49,426 nt of DNA from Microvirga rosea (GTDB lineage: Bacteria > Pseudomonadota > Alphaproteobacteria > Rhizobiales > Beijerinckiaceae). The stretch lies in contig NZ_JAJDOP010000018.1 of assembly GCF_020595095.1 (NCBI RefSeq), forward strand, positions 1 through 49,426, read 5' to 3'. Numbering within the stretch: the first letter of the stretch is position 1; each line of letters opens with the position of its first letter. A program made the translations under genes and the position numbers. This document shows, piece after piece, positions 1-10,887 of the stretch. Under the pieces are notes generated by a model. It made no database searches. It was not told where the DNA came from and worked only from the letters and a program-made list of their open reading frames with translations.

Positions 1-2434
1 AGGCGAACTCGGCGCTTTGCGTGCCGGCGAAGGTGCCGGTGACGCCGCCCTGGGCGGTGAGGATGGTGTAGGGGGTGTTTTCGACGAAGTTGATGCCCTG
101 GTCGGGCAGCACCTGGACGGTGCCGCCGTTCAGCGTCGCGGTGCCGGTGGCGGCGATACGGTCGCTTTGGCCGGCGCCGTTGATCTCAACCGCATAAAAC
201 GAGCCGGGGCCAAACGCCACGTTGCCGTTGACGCTCAGCGTGCCGATCGAGTTGCCGGGCGCTGCCGTGCCGCCCGAGAGCACATTCAAACCACCAACCG
301 TGCCGGTGCCGCCGAGAGTTCCCTTCGTGTTGAGGGTGGTGTCTTCACTCACCGAAACTGGGGACGAAGCCAGAGACCCGTTCACCACCAACAGGCCACC
401 CTCGACCGTGGTCGGGCCGGTGAGCGTGCTGGTGCCGGTCAGGGTCAGGGTGCCGGTCCACGGTTTGACGAGAGCGGCACTGCCCGCAATCGTGCCGCCG
501 AACGTCCCAGACAGGATCCGCAGCCTTGGCGCATCGCTGATCAGCGTGCCGTCGCCCTGCAGGCCGCTGATGCGCGTATCGTAGGTCGCCAGATCCAGCG
601 TGGCATCGCGGGCAACGGTCACCGTGTGCGCCCCGTTGAGATGGGAGGAGAGCTGGTCGGAGCCGGCCCTGAGCGTGCCGCCGTTCACCTCGAGCGCGTG
701 CCGGGAATAGGCAAAGCTCGGTCCCGCCACGATGATGGTTCCCGTGTCGGCGGGAGTGCCGAAGCGGATCGTCGAACCCGTGCCTGAAGCGAAGAAGTCG
801 ATGTTCAGCGTCTGTCCCGGGGCCGCCGACAGGGTACTGGTCTGGCCGGGCTGGAAGCGGATCTCGTTCGGGAGCGTCGTGGTGCCGGCGATGTTGGAGC
901 GCAGATGGCCGCCGGCCAATCGCACGAGGCTGGTCCCGAGCGCGGCGGCGTTCTGGACCTCGAGCGTGCCATTGCCGATCGTCGTGCCACCGCCATAGGT
1001 GCTGGCGTCCGTCAGCGTCAGCGTGCCGGCGCCGGTCTTGGTCAGGGAGCCGGTGGGACCGGTGATGGTGCCGGACACGGTGGTGTTCAGGTTGTTGGAG
1101 CCGACCGTCAGGTTCTTTGCGCCGAGCGCGAAGGTTCCGGCGCCCTCGATGGAGCCGAGGGTCGTGCCCGACGGAACCAGGCTGGAGATGTCCAGAAGGC
1201 CACCGGCGTTGTTGATCAGGCGCGCGGATCCTCCCGAGGAGTTGTTGGAAAAGTAGGTGCGACCGGCTGCGCCATTAATGATCGTCGCCGAGCCGGCACT
1301 GGCCGATCCGGAAAAGTCGACCGTCCCGTTGGTGTTGTTGAAAGTCGCCGTGCCGGCGTTTGTGGTGTTTTGGAAGAAGACGCTGCCGTTGCTGTTGAAA
1401 ATTTGCGCGTTACCGGCCGTGCTGCTGTTCTCGAAGGACGTGATGGCGCCGCCGGTGTTAACAATCGACGCGGTGCCAGCGCTGCTGGTCGCGCGGAAGG
1501 TCACGGTGGTGTAGCCGCCACCATAAGCATTGTTGATCGTCGCGTTCCCGGCGGAGGAGTTCTGTTCGAAGAAAACCCCCATTCCAAGCCCTGGTGTCGG
1601 ATCGTTCGAGACGACGATGTTGGACAAACCGGCGCTCGCGCCGTTGCTGAAGGTCAGGGCGCTGGAGTTGTTGAGGATGATCGCCGTCGAACCAGCCGTC
1701 ACGCCTGCCCCGTCATAGGCCAGCGATGACGTACCGCCATCGACCGTCACAGCCCCCGAACCGAGGGCACCTGTGGCCTTTGCGATGATACCGCCGCTGT
1801 TAATGGTCGTCCCGCCCGCAAAGGTGTTGGCGTTGGTCAATGTCAGCATTCCGCCGCCGACCAAATAGAGAGGTGACGGGCCGCTGATCGGCCCTGATAC
1901 GGTTGCATTGAAGCCTGCGGTGTCAAAGGTCGCGCCGAGGCTGGTGAGAGAAATGGCGTTGGAAATGCTGACGTTGTTCAGCAGCCGCAAAGTTGCGCTG
2001 TTGAGGTTCAAGGTGCCGGCGCCGAGCGCCGCGCCGCCGTCGATCGCGACGGTCGAGCTGGAAGCCTGAATGCCTCCGGCAAAGAGATTGGTGCCCGTCA
2101 ATGACAGAACGCCCGCTCCGCCGCTATAGACGTTGAGCCCTCCCGCCCCACTCATATTGGTGATGCCGAGGGTGAAGGTCTGGAGATCGATCGGCAGGAT
2201 TCTCAGGGGAGCTGTCGGGCTCGTAGTGTTGAAGCTGGCGATAATGCGAAACGGGTCGTCGACCCCGCTTGAGTTGTTCGCGGCGATTCCGGCGTTGAAC
2301 GTGGTCGCATCGCCCGTATTGTGAACCTGAGCAAGCGCAGGTGTTCCGAAGATGACCGCACCGGCAAGGGTGGAGGCTGTCAGGACCGTTCGTGCGGATG
2401 TGCTGGATAGCAAAGTGAAACGGCACAAACGCAT
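1..2434 (-). CDS. Autotransporter adhesin, N-terminal part (cut by window edge)
   Basis: An open frame starts at ATG 2434-2432 behind a GGAGAA ribosome site and runs without a stop off the left edge (about 811 codons seen). Residues 1-35 form a long signal peptide ending TPALA. The rest is the Gly/Asn/Thr-rich passenger style of type V autotransporters, with repeated beta-strand motifs such as SGAGTLTLTG-like units and several blocks resembling each other (ATFNNTNGTVDF, ATIINGAAG). The last visible residues, YTILTAQGGVTGTF, match the stretch that usually comes just before the outer-membrane beta-barrel, so the missing part is probably the barrel. Role inferred: surface adhesin. No catalytic motif was seen in the passenger. 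Long plus-strand frames across this region are shadows of the biased codon use. Confidence 0.8.
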   Translation of the reverse strand, partial: MRLCRFTLLSSTSARTVLTASTLAGAVIFGTPALAQVHNTGDATTFNAGIAANNSSGVDDPFRIIASFNTTSPTAPLRILPIDLQTFTLGITNMSGAGGLNVYSGGAGVLSLTGTNLFAGGIQASSSTVAIDGGAALGAGTLNLNSATLRLLNNVSISNAISLTSLGATFDTAGFNATVSGPISGPSPLYLVGGGMLTLTNANTFAGGTTINSGGIIAKATGALGSGAVTVDGGTSSLAYDGAGVTAGSTAIILNNSSALTFSNGASAGLSNIVVSNDPTPGLGMGVFFEQNSSAGNATINNAYGGGYTTVTFRATSSAGTASIVNTGGAITSFENSSTAGNAQIFNSNGSVFFQNTTNAGTATFNNTNGTVDFSGSASAGSATIINGAAGRTYFSNNSSGGSARLINNAGGLLDISSLVPSGTTLGSIEGAGTFALGAKNLTVGSNNLNTTVSGTITGPTGSLTKTGAGTLTLTDASTYGGGTTIGNGTLEVQNAAALGTSLVRLAGGHLRSNIAGTTTLPNEIRFQPGQTSTLSAAPGQTLNIDFFASGTGSTIRFGTPADTGTIIVAGPSFAYSRHALEVNGGTLRAGSDQLSSHLNGAHTVTVARDATLDLATYDTRISGLQGDGTLISDAPRLRILSGTFGGTIAGSAALVKPWTGTLTLTGTSTLTGPTTVEGGLLVVNGSLASSPVSVSEDTTLNTKGTLGGTGTVGGLNVLSGGTAAPGNSIGTLSVNGNVAFGPGSFYAVEINGAGQSDRIAATGTATLNGGTVQVLPDQGINFVENTPYTILTAQGGVTGTFAGTQSAEFA

Positions 2435-2756
2435 CGTAGTTCTCCGAGATCCAGGTCGGGTTGCAACGTCAAGCAAAGCTTTAATGTGATATAACATCCG
2501 TAGCAAAGCGCATTGCGTGGATTCGCCGAAGCATAAGAGACTAAACCTAATATTCTACAGGGTTTGATACTGAGGAATTACGTTTGTTATGCCCTGTTAC
2601 TCTGGGGCAACGTTAGGCTGGAACGTATCGCCGACCTTCTTGCTCAATCGATATGCGATGATCGAAGGCGTGTTTGGGGCCGCTCCACGCGAAAGAGCCC
2701 GGCCAATCGATATGACCGGGCTTCGCGGGATGCTCTGAAAACGGAATCTGCTCGGA
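2435..2756. other. Intergenic region between autotransporter and GH25 gene
   Basis: This region is 322 bp. It holds the upstream region of the autotransporter (AT-rich around 2475-2590) and the 3' side of the GH25 gene with a hairpin at 2696-2722. I see no convincing gene. A plus-strand frame beginning at 2564 runs into the antisense of the GH25 gene and has no recognisable protein features. Confidence 0.5.
2696..2722 (-). terminator. Possible terminator of the GH25 gene
   Basis: AGCCCGG and CCGGGCT form a 7-bp stem with a 13-nt loop, 34 nt past the GH25 stop codon. On the minus strand it is followed by CTTTCG, so the U-tract is poor. It could be only a stabilising hairpin. Confidence 0.35.
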
Positions 2757-3653
2757 TTACTCGTCGATGCTGGCCGTCTGAACTGGATCCATATCGCGGC
2801 AGACCCCGCTCGGCCGCAGGCGCTCGTGGTCACGGGGATCGCAGGCGCTCTGAACGAACATGCGCCACTGGTTCTCGGTGCCGTAGAAGGTATTGCGGTC
2901 CACGTCGCCCGAAACTCCCGGCACGCGGCCGGTGGTGGTGAACTGCCAGAAGGTCCAGCGGCGCTGGTTATAGCGCTCGTGGGGCTCGGCGGCGGTGCTC
3001 CGGATCCAGAACGGGTAATCGGTGAATTCCCCTTCCAGGATTTCCTTATGGAAGGTGATGTCCGTGTAGATGATCGGACGCTTGCCCGTGTGGGCCTGCA
3101 TTTCCTTCAGGAGGGTATCGATCATCGCGAGGGCCTGCTCCCGCGGAACCTTCCGGGGGCAGTTCACGGATTCGCCGTTCCATTCCACGTCGAGAACGGG
3201 AGGCAGGGCCTCCGGATCCTGCGGGACATTCTTCTTGAACCAGGCGGCCTGCTCATGGGCCGGCCGGCACCAGTAGACGAAGTGGTAGGCTCCGCGCGGA
3301 ACGCCGGCGTTCTTGGCGCCCCACCAGTTTTCCAGGAAGCGATTGTCCACGTGATCGCCGCCCTCGGTCGCCTTGATGAAGGCGAACTTGGTTCCGGCCT
3401 GACGCATGGCGGCCCAATCGACCTTGCCCTGCCACTTGGAGATGTCGACCCCGTGAATCGGCAGCCGGTGGGCCGATGCGACGCCCGCATGCGGCTTCAC
3501 ATCGCTCTTCATGGGATAGCGGCTGGACGGTGCGATGGCGCAGGAGGCCAGCCCCATGGCGATCGCGGTCACCGCTATGAAGCGTGCCACGGCCAAGGGC
3601 GAGATCCGTCGGGCTTTAGGGCGGCGGGATGTGCGGCGCGTCATCGGGATCAA
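2757..3653 (-). CDS. GH25 family lysozyme-like lipoprotein
   Basis: Glycoside hydrolase family 25 muramidase, predicted to cut the MurNAc-GlcNAc bond of peptidoglycan. The N-terminus is basic followed by a hydrophobic segment ending in the lipobox LASC (Cys38), so it is probably a lipoprotein facing the periplasm. The GH25 core starts at HGVDISKWQG (68-77), continues with FIKATEGG (92-99) and GAYHF (121-125), and has the catalytic-type VLDVEWNG motif (Asp155, Glu157). Total length is 298 aa, normal for a single-domain GH25 with an anchor. Met4 is an alternative start. It stands alone between mgtE and the autotransporter, all on the minus strand. Role inferred: cell-wall turnover or remodelling. 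Confidence 0.88.
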   Translation of the reverse strand: MIPMTRRTSRRPKARRISPLAVARFIAVTAIAMGLASCAIAPSSRYPMKSDVKPHAGVASAHRLPIHGVDISKWQGKVDWAAMRQAGTKFAFIKATEGGDHVDNRFLENWWGAKNAGVPRGAYHFVYWCRPAHEQAAWFKKNVPQDPEALPPVLDVEWNGESVNCPRKVPREQALAMIDTLLKEMQAHTGKRPIIYTDITFHKEILEGEFTDYPFWIRSTAAEPHERYNQRRWTFWQFTTTGRVPGVSGDVDRNTFYGTENQWRMFVQSACDPRDHERLRPSGVCRDMDPVQTASIDE

Positions 3654-3834
3654 TCAGAAAATTACGCAACTGTTGGACCCTATGAGCGATGCCCGAAAGT
3701 CCTTAACGGACTCTTGATGGATGCCGCTCACCAGGGAAAAAGACACGGGTTTGGGACATTTGTCTACAGCCTGAACAGCGGGCATCCCCAAAAGTGCCGC
3801 TTTGACGAAGGTGGAGGCCGGATGCGGCGAGCGG

Positions 3835-5259
3835 TCAAAGACCGAACCAGAGGGTCGCGATCCCCAGAAACGAGAAGAAGCCGACCACGTCGGTGATCGT
3901 GGTGACCAGGGGACCGGACGAAACGGCGGGATCCACGCGGAAGCGATTGAGGATCAAGGGAATGATGATCCCTCCGAAGGCGGCCGATACGAGTGTGATG
4001 ATGATCGCCAGGCCGATGACCGGACCGAGATTGGCCGAACCGAACCAGAAGATCGCAACGCCTGCCATGAGGGTCGCAAAGGCGATGCCGTTGAGGAGGC
4101 CCACCACCATCTCGCGGCGGATGATCCGCCAGGCGTTGCTCCGGCCCAATTCGCGCGTGGCGAGGGCCCGCACCGCCACGGTCATGGTCTGGGTGCCGGC
4201 ATTGCCTCCCATCGAGGCGACGATGGGCATGAGAACCGCGAGGGCGACCATCTTCTGCAGGGAGGCCGAGAAGGCGCTGATGACGGATGCCGAGAGGAGG
4301 GCGGTGCAAAGATTCACGAACAGCCACGTGGACCGGCTCTTCATGATGTCCCACACCGTATCCGAGAGTTCTTCCTCCGAGTTGACGCCACCGAGCTGCT
4401 TGATGTCGGCATCCGCCTCCTCGTCGAGGACGTCGACGATGTCGTCCACCATCATCACCCCGACCAGACGTCCGGCTTCGTCGGTCACGGCGGCGGAGAC
4501 GAGGTTGTAGCGCTGGAAGAGCCGTGCGGCATCATCCTGTGCGTCGGTCGCCTTCACCCGGTCGGGATCATTGTTCATGATCCCCTGGATCGTGATCGGC
4601 CGCTTGCTGCGCAAAAGCCGGTCGAGCGGAACCGCGCCGAGCAGATGGCCGCCCGGATCGATGACGAAGATCTCGTAGAAGGTATCCGGCAGCTCCTCCG
4701 TGTCGCGCATGAAGTCGATGGTCTGGCCGACGGTCCAGAAGGGGGGCACCGCGATCAGCTCCGTCTGCATGCGCCGTCCCGCCGAACCCTCGGGATATTC
4801 CAGGGCGCGCTGGAGAGCGACGCGCTCGACCGCGGGAAGCTGGTCGAGAATTTCGGCTTTGTCTTCCTCGTTCAGGTCTTCGAGGATGTAGACGGCATCG
4901 TCGTGGTCGAGCTCGCGGACGCCTTCGACGACGGTCTGCGTTTCCAGTTCTTCGAGAATCTCCTCGCGAACGGCGTCGTCCACTTCCGTCAGGGCAGCGA
5001 AGTCGAAGGCCGGACCGAGAAGTTCGATCAGGCGCGGACGGTCATCCGGCTCCAGGGCTTCCAGCAGGTCCCCGAGGTCGGATTCGTGGAAATCCTCCAC
5101 AAGCTGCTGAAGCCGCTCGGTGTCCGGAGCATGAATGGCCTCCGCGACCGCCGCCATGAAGGCGGGATTGATCTCTTCCTTCTCGTCCCTGAAATTCAAC
5201 GGCTCCACGACCGCGCCGGAAGGCGAGGGCGGCGTCGTCCTGTTTTCGACGTCCTGCAT
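3835..5259 (-). CDS. mgtE: Magnesium transporter MgtE
   Basis: MgtE-type Mg2+ channel of the inner membrane, 474 aa, normal family length. An acidic helical N-domain (about residues 30-150, rich in LLEALEPDDR-type repeats) is followed by a CBS pair (about 160-285). Five membrane helices close the protein, including the conserved MGGNAGTQ segment (residues 300-474) that lines the pore. In the family, Mg2+ bound to the N and CBS domains closes the channel. The first ATG is used because the N-domain is complete from there. No Mg riboswitch was recognised in the 275 bp upstream. Confidence 0.95.
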   Translation of the reverse strand: MQDVENRTTPPSPSGAVVEPLNFRDEKEEINPAFMAAVAEAIHAPDTERLQQLVEDFHESDLGDLLEALEPDDRPRLIELLGPAFDFAALTEVDDAVREEILEELETQTVVEGVRELDHDDAVYILEDLNEEDKAEILDQLPAVERVALQRALEYPEGSAGRRMQTELIAVPPFWTVGQTIDFMRDTEELPDTFYEIFVIDPGGHLLGAVPLDRLLRSKRPITIQGIMNNDPDRVKATDAQDDAARLFQRYNLVSAAVTDEAGRLVGVMMVDDIVDVLDEEADADIKQLGGVNSEEELSDTVWDIMKSRSTWLFVNLCTALLSASVISAFSASLQKMVALAVLMPIVASMGGNAGTQTMTVAVRALATRELGRSNAWRIIRREMVVGLLNGIAFATLMAGVAIFWFGSANLGPVIGLAIIITLVSAAFGGIIIPLILNRFRVDPAVSSGPLVTTITDVVGFFSFLGIATLWFGL

Positions 5260-5474
5260 GGGCCTGTCCCTAGAAGAGAAACACCGGCCTTTTAGGCGCG
5301 CGTCCGGATCAGCACAATGCGCCCTAAAGCCTGAGGAGAACTAATCGGTTAGCGGCGGTTCCTGAAATGCTGATTCAGCAGTCCCGGGACCCATCACCGG
5401 CGGGAGATTCGGGGTTAAGCGTGACAGGGCTAGTGAAGCCTCCTCACGGCTGTGTGACAACTAACTTTCGGCAA

Positions 5475-5506
5475 CAAAAAAGGTCCCGCAAGCGGGACCT
5501 TTTTTC
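5475..5506 (-). terminator. Strong intrinsic terminator downstream of tRNA-Leu
   Basis: GGTCCCG and CGGGACC form a perfect GC-rich stem (5482-5499) with a CAAG tetraloop, flanked by A-runs on one side and T-runs on the other. It can work in both directions. On the minus strand it ends the tRNA-Leu transcript 29 nt past its CCA end. Confidence 0.85.
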
Positions 5507-5534
5507 GTGGCCCTCAAGGGCCTTGTCGAAGGTT

Positions 5535-5619
5535 TGGTGCGGTCGAGAGGACTCGAACCTCCACGGGTCTCCCCGCTACCACCTCAAGGTAGTGCGTCTA
5601 CCAATTCCGCCACGACCGC
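5535..5619 (-). tRNA. tRNA-Leu (anticodon GAG)
   Basis: On the minus strand, GCGGTCG (from 5619) pairs with CGACCGC near the 3' end, followed by an encoded ACCA. The D-loop has AATTGGTAGACGC. The anticodon stem CTACC/GGTAG encloses TTGAGGT, giving anticodon GAG. There is a class II variable arm and the T-arm GGTTCGAGTCC. The total length of 85 nt fits tRNA-Leu. GAG reads CUC and CUU codons. Confidence 0.95.
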
Positions 5620-5868
5620 GAAACCTTCGAAGCCAGGGCTGTTTTCCCTGGCGAGGCGGTGGCTATACAAGATCGATTGCGCCACCGCAAGCCCATCCGT
5701 CGAAGACTTCTTCAAGGTGCCGAAAGAGGCATTCCGATGAGGAAGATCGCCGGCTGGGCTGCGCTCCTATAGCGACCTCCCGCGGGTTCGTCCACTGGGA
5801 AACGCGCCGTTGACCTGACGCTGGCAAAGGGATCAAAACATCACCATCTTTCGGGCAGTGAGGATCCT

Positions 5869-6597
5869 GTGCTGAGCCTTCGTGACAATCTGGCGGACAC
5901 TTTCCGGCCCCTGGACCCATCAGCCCCCGTCGAATGGAGAATCGAGGAGGGGCTGACCGGCTACGAGGAAGCCGTCCGGTTCATGGAGGAGCGGGTCGCG
6001 GCGATCGTCGAGGGCCGTGCGCCCGAGCTGGTCTGGCTCGTCGAGCATCCTCCGCTCTACACCGCCGGAACCTCCGCCCAGAAATCCGACCTCGTCGATC
6101 CTGACCGATTTCCCGTTTTCGAAACCGGGCGAGGCGGGCAGTACACCTATCATGGGCCGGGTCAGAGGGTGGCTTACGTCATGCTCGATCTGGCGCGTCG
6201 TCAAAAGGATTTGAGGCGCTACGTGGCCGCCCTCGAGGCTTGGCTGATCGACACCCTCTCCGAGTTCAACATCCGGGGCGAGCGGCGGGAAGACCGGGTG
6301 GGCGTTTGGGTGCGTCGGCCCGAGAAGGGCGCCGGCGTCGAGGACAAGGTCGCCGCGATCGGGATCCGGGTTCGCCGCTGGGTGACCTTTCACGGCGTCA
6401 GCCTCAACGTGGAGCCCGAGTTGAGCCATTTTTCGGGCATCATCCCCTGTGGGGTCCATCAGCACGGGGTCACCAGTCTGGTGGATCTGGGCATTCCGGT
6501 CACCATGCCCGAGGTCGATGCGATGATGCGCAAGACCTTCGAGCAGATCTTCGGGGCAACCGCGAGAACGGCGGAGCCGTTGCTTTCCGGCAACTGA
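5869..6597 (+). CDS. lipB: Octanoyltransferase LipB
   Basis: Transfers the octanoyl group from acyl carrier protein to lipoyl domains, the first step of lipoate synthesis; cytoplasmic. Family signatures are present in order: GRGGQYTYHGPGQ (87-99), Lys160 in KVAAIGIRV, WVTFHGVSLNV, and the catalytic Cys194 in GIIPCGVHQHGVTSL. At 242 aa the length is normal. The chosen start is GTG 5869, preceded by AGTGAGG. No lipA is adjacent, so it is probably transcribed alone or with the lipoprotein that follows 96 nt downstream. Confidence 0.95.
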   Translation: MLSLRDNLADTFRPLDPSAPVEWRIEEGLTGYEEAVRFMEERVAAIVEGRAPELVWLVEHPPLYTAGTSAQKSDLVDPDRFPVFETGRGGQYTYHGPGQRVAYVMLDLARRQKDLRRYVAALEAWLIDTLSEFNIRGERREDRVGVWVRRPEKGAGVEDKVAAIGIRVRRWVTFHGVSLNVEPELSHFSGIIPCGVHQHGVTSLVDLGIPVTMPEVDAMMRKTFEQIFGATARTAEPLLSGN

Positions 6598-6693
6598 GGC
6601 CGGGTTTTCCCGCCGCAGGGGCTCCAGGCCTTCTCCTCAAGCCGGCTTCATGCTCTAAGCTTGTCCGAACGGTTGATCATCGGCGGATAATCC

Positions 6694-7023
6694 ATGCATC
6701 GCGCGCTTCTCGCTTCCATCGTCGCCCTCGCGGCTTCGGCATGCTCCTATACTCCCACCCCGACGGAAACCATCCACATCGTCGATTCCCCCGCGGATGT
6801 CCGTTTCTGCACCCGTCTCGGCGAAGTAAGCCCGACCGTTCCGACCACCCCGGGCTTCGGCTCGGCCACGGAAGGGATGCTGGAGGCAACCCTCGCCCTC
6901 GGCGGGACGCACCTCTATCTCGAAAAGCGCTCGAATGACTGGCTGCTGGTTCGCGGCATCGCCTATCGCTGCGCGTCGGGACCGGCGACCCGCGAACGGG
7001 TCGTCATCCGCGCGAAGGGCTGA
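6694..7023 (+). CDS. Small lipoprotein, DUF4156-like
   Basis: A 109-aa protein with a hydrophobic N-terminus and lipobox AASAC (Cys17), so it is probably anchored to a membrane in the envelope. The mature part has a pattern of Cys at RFCTRLGEVS and AYRCAS, with GGTHLYLEKRSN between them, like the DUF4156 family of small lipoproteins (a C..LG..GATH...G.AY.C layout). The function of that family is unknown to me. It lies downstream of lipB on the same strand and may share its transcript. Assignment to DUF4156 is by eye. Confidence 0.65.
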   Translation: MHRALLASIVALAASACSYTPTPTETIHIVDSPADVRFCTRLGEVSPTVPTTPGFGSATEGMLEATLALGGTHLYLEKRSNDWLLVRGIAYRCASGPATRERVVIRAKG

Positions 7024-7065
7024 GAGCCCTGATCCGCGGCCGCATGGCGGCTGCGGCCCATGAAA

Positions 7066-7082
7066 GCCCGGCCAGGCCGGGC
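7066..7082 (+). terminator. Weak hairpin after small lipoprotein
   Basis: GCCCGGCC and GGCCGGGC form an 8-bp stem around a single A. A CTTTCC tract follows 2 nt later. The position, 43 nt past the lipoprotein stop, suits a terminator, but the U-run is short. Confidence 0.35.
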
Positions 7083-7139
7083 GCTTTCCATCGTGCCTCC
7101 GGGCGCTCCGGGGCTTCAGCATGAGCAGGGGGCCACGAC

Positions 7140-8747
<1,608 letters not shown>

Positions 8748-9156
8748 CGAATCAGGCAGCAGGGTCCTGCGGAAGGCGTCGGCTGCAAGGTGGCCGGCAC
8801 CGATGCCTTGCCTTTGCCAAGACACTCGAAAGCCGGTCGGCGGGTGCCCTCGACAAGGCGGGAGCACCGTAAAAATGTTGCGTCACAGCAACACCTTCAA
8901 AGCTTCCTGATGATGCCCATCTTGGCCCAAGCTCCGCCAAGATGCCGCCATAAACGAAGCTCACCTGATTAACACAGGCTAAACTGCTTCTAACCCAAGG
9001 CTTTAGAACAAAGCGATCAAAGAAAGCACGGCATTAAGCCTTCTTGGCTTTTGCTTTCGGGAGTCGTTGCGTCTCCGCTGCGGCACGTGGCAGATCACGT
9101 TAGTTCCGTAACCTTTCGTAATTAGGGTGGAAGGCCGAGCGGGGAAGAGCACAAAC
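8748..9156. other. Intergenic region upstream of ilvD
   Basis: This region is 409 bp between the carboxyltransferase and ilvD. It contains a 9-bp inverted repeat, CATCTTGGC at 8918-8926 and GCCAAGATG at 8936-8944. I see no credible gene or known riboswitch. An alternative ilvD start (GTG 9127) lies at its right end. Confidence 0.4.
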
Positions 9157-10887
9157 ATGGATGCGCGCCGGATCGACAAGTCGCGATTGCCCAGCCGTCA
9201 TGTGACGGAAGGGCCGGCTCGTGCTCCGCATCGCTCCTACCTTTACGCCATGGGCCTGACCCGGGAGCAGATCGCACAGCCGCTCGTCGGCGTCGCAACC
9301 TGCTGGAACGAGGCCGCCCCCTGCAACATCTCGTTGATGCGCCAGGCTCAGGCGGTGAAGAAGGGCGTTGCCTCCGCGTTCGGCACGCCGCGCGAGTTCT
9401 GCACCATTACGGTGACCGACGGCATGGCGATGGGCCACAAGGGCATGCGGGCATCGCTCCCGTCCCGCGAGGTGATTGCCGACTCGGTCGAACTCACCAT
9501 CAGGGGCCACTCCTATGACGCCCTCGTCGGCATGGCCGGATGCGATAAGTCTCTCCCCGGCATGATGATGGCGATGGTGCGCCTGAACGTGCCGTCGATC
9601 TTCATCTATGGCGGCTCGATCCTGCCCGGCTCGTTCCGCGGGCGCCAGGTTACGGTGCAGGATCTGTTCGAGGCGGTTGGGAAATATTCGGTCGGCGAGA
9701 TGTCCGACGAGGACCTGACGGAGCTCGAACAGGTTGCTTGTCCGTCCGCCGGTGCGTGCGGCGCGCAATTCACCGCCAACACCATGGCGACGGTGTCGGA
9801 AGCCATCGGCCTTGCGCTTCCCTATTCGGCCGGAGCCCCGGCGCCTTACGAGATCCGCGACCGGTTTTGCGCCATGGCGGGCGAGATGGTCATGGAACTC
9901 GTCGCCCGGAACATCCGTCCGCGAGACATCGTGACCCGCAAGGCTCTGGAGAATGCCGCAACGGTCGTGGCGGCGTCCGGCGGATCCACCAACGCGGCGC
10001 TGCACCTTCCCGCCATCGCCCATGAGGCGGGCATCAAGTTCGACCTTTTCGACGTCGCCGAAATCTTCCGCCGCACGCCCTACATTGCCGACCTGAAGCC
10101 CGGCGGCCGCTACGTGGCCAAGGACATGTTCGAGGTCGGCGGCATTCCGCTTCTCATGAAGACGTTGCTCGACCATGGCTTCATGCATGGGGACGTGATG
10201 ACGGTGACCGGGCGCACCATGGCGGAGAACCTCGCGTCGGTGCGATGGAACCCGGATCAGGACGTGGTTCGTCCGGCGAACGATCCCATCACCCCGACCG
10301 GCGGGGTCGTCGGTCTCAAAGGAAACCTCGCTCCCGAAGGGGCGATCGTGAAGGTGGCCGGAATTCCGGCCGAGAAACAGGTTTTTCGCGGACCGGCACG
10401 CGTCTTCGACGGGGAGGAGGCCTGCTTCGAGGCCGTTTCCCAGCGCCGGTACAATGAGGGCGACGTCCTGGTGATCCGCTACGAGGGTCCGAGGGGCGGG
10501 CCGGGCATGCGCGAGATGTTGTCCACCACGGCCGCCCTCTACGGCCAGGGGATGGGCGATCGGGTGGCGCTCATCACCGACGGACGCTTCTCCGGCGCGA
10601 CCCGCGGCTTCTGCATCGGCCATGTCGGGCCCGAGGCGGCGGTGGGCGGTCCCATTGGCCTCCTTCAGGACGGCGATATCATTTCAATCGATGCGATCCG
10701 CGGTTCCATCGATGTCGAACTCTCGGAAGACGAGCTGGCTCGCCGTCGCGCCGCCTGGCGCCCGCGCGAGACCAGTTCCACCTCGGGCTATCTTTGGAAA
10801 TACGCACAAACCGTAGGGCCTGCGCGGGATGGGGCTGTCACCCATCCTGGCGGCGCTGCAGAAAAAGAAACCTATGCGGACGTCTAG
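9157..10887 (+). CDS. ilvD: Dihydroxy-acid dehydratase (IlvD/Edd family)
   Basis: Fe-S dehydratase of valine/isoleucine synthesis, turning 2,3-dihydroxy acids into 2-oxo acids; cytoplasmic. Cluster and metal residues lie in GVATCWNEAAPCN (Cys49, Cys56), TDGMAMGHKG (87-96), MAGCDKSLPGMMM (Cys129) and CPSAGACGAQFTANTM (Cys195, Cys201). ALITDGRFSGATRG is near the C-terminus. From ATG 9157 (GGGGAAGAG upstream) the protein is 576 aa. A GTG at 9127 would add ten residues but lacks a good ribosome site. The IlvD/Edd family also holds sugar-acid dehydratases, so the exact substrate is not certain. Its 3' end overlaps the exoR-like gene by 14 nt. Confidence 0.88.
   Translation: MDARRIDKSRLPSRHVTEGPARAPHRSYLYAMGLTREQIAQPLVGVATCWNEAAPCNISLMRQAQAVKKGVASAFGTPREFCTITVTDGMAMGHKGMRASLPSREVIADSVELTIRGHSYDALVGMAGCDKSLPGMMMAMVRLNVPSIFIYGGSILPGSFRGRQVTVQDLFEAVGKYSVGEMSDEDLTELEQVACPSAGACGAQFTANTMATVSEAIGLALPYSAGAPAPYEIRDRFCAMAGEMVMELVARNIRPRDIVTRKALENAATVVAASGGSTNAALHLPAIAHEAGIKFDLFDVAEIFRRTPYIADLKPGGRYVAKDMFEVGGIPLLMKTLLDHGFMHGDVMTVTGRTMAENLASVRWNPDQDVVRPANDPITPTGGVVGLKGNLAPEGAIVKVAGIPAEKQVFRGPARVFDGEEACFEAVSQRRYNEGDVLVIRYEGPRGGPGMREMLSTTAALYGQGMGDRVALITDGRFSGATRGFCIGHVGPEAAVGGPIGLLQDGDIISIDAIRGSIDVELSEDELARRRAAWRPRETSSTSGYLWKYAQTVGPARDGAVTHPGGAAEKETYADV

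Noticed and set aside
17..1729. Several plus-strand frames in the first 1.7 kb
   Set aside because: Opposite the autotransporter frame, which is open for more than 800 codons, starts with a signal peptide and shows the pre-barrel motif.
2564..2941. 125-codon plus-strand frame overlapping the end of the GH25 gene
   Set aside because: Arg-rich composition, antisense to GH25 over its last third, no ribosome site or family.
3802..5295. 497-codon plus-strand frame opposite mgtE
   Set aside because: Antisense shadow of a certain transporter gene.
5260..5534. Possible Mg2+ riboswitch upstream of mgtE
   Set aside because: Only the bidirectional terminator and non-specific GC hairpins are visible; no conserved M-box elements were recognised.
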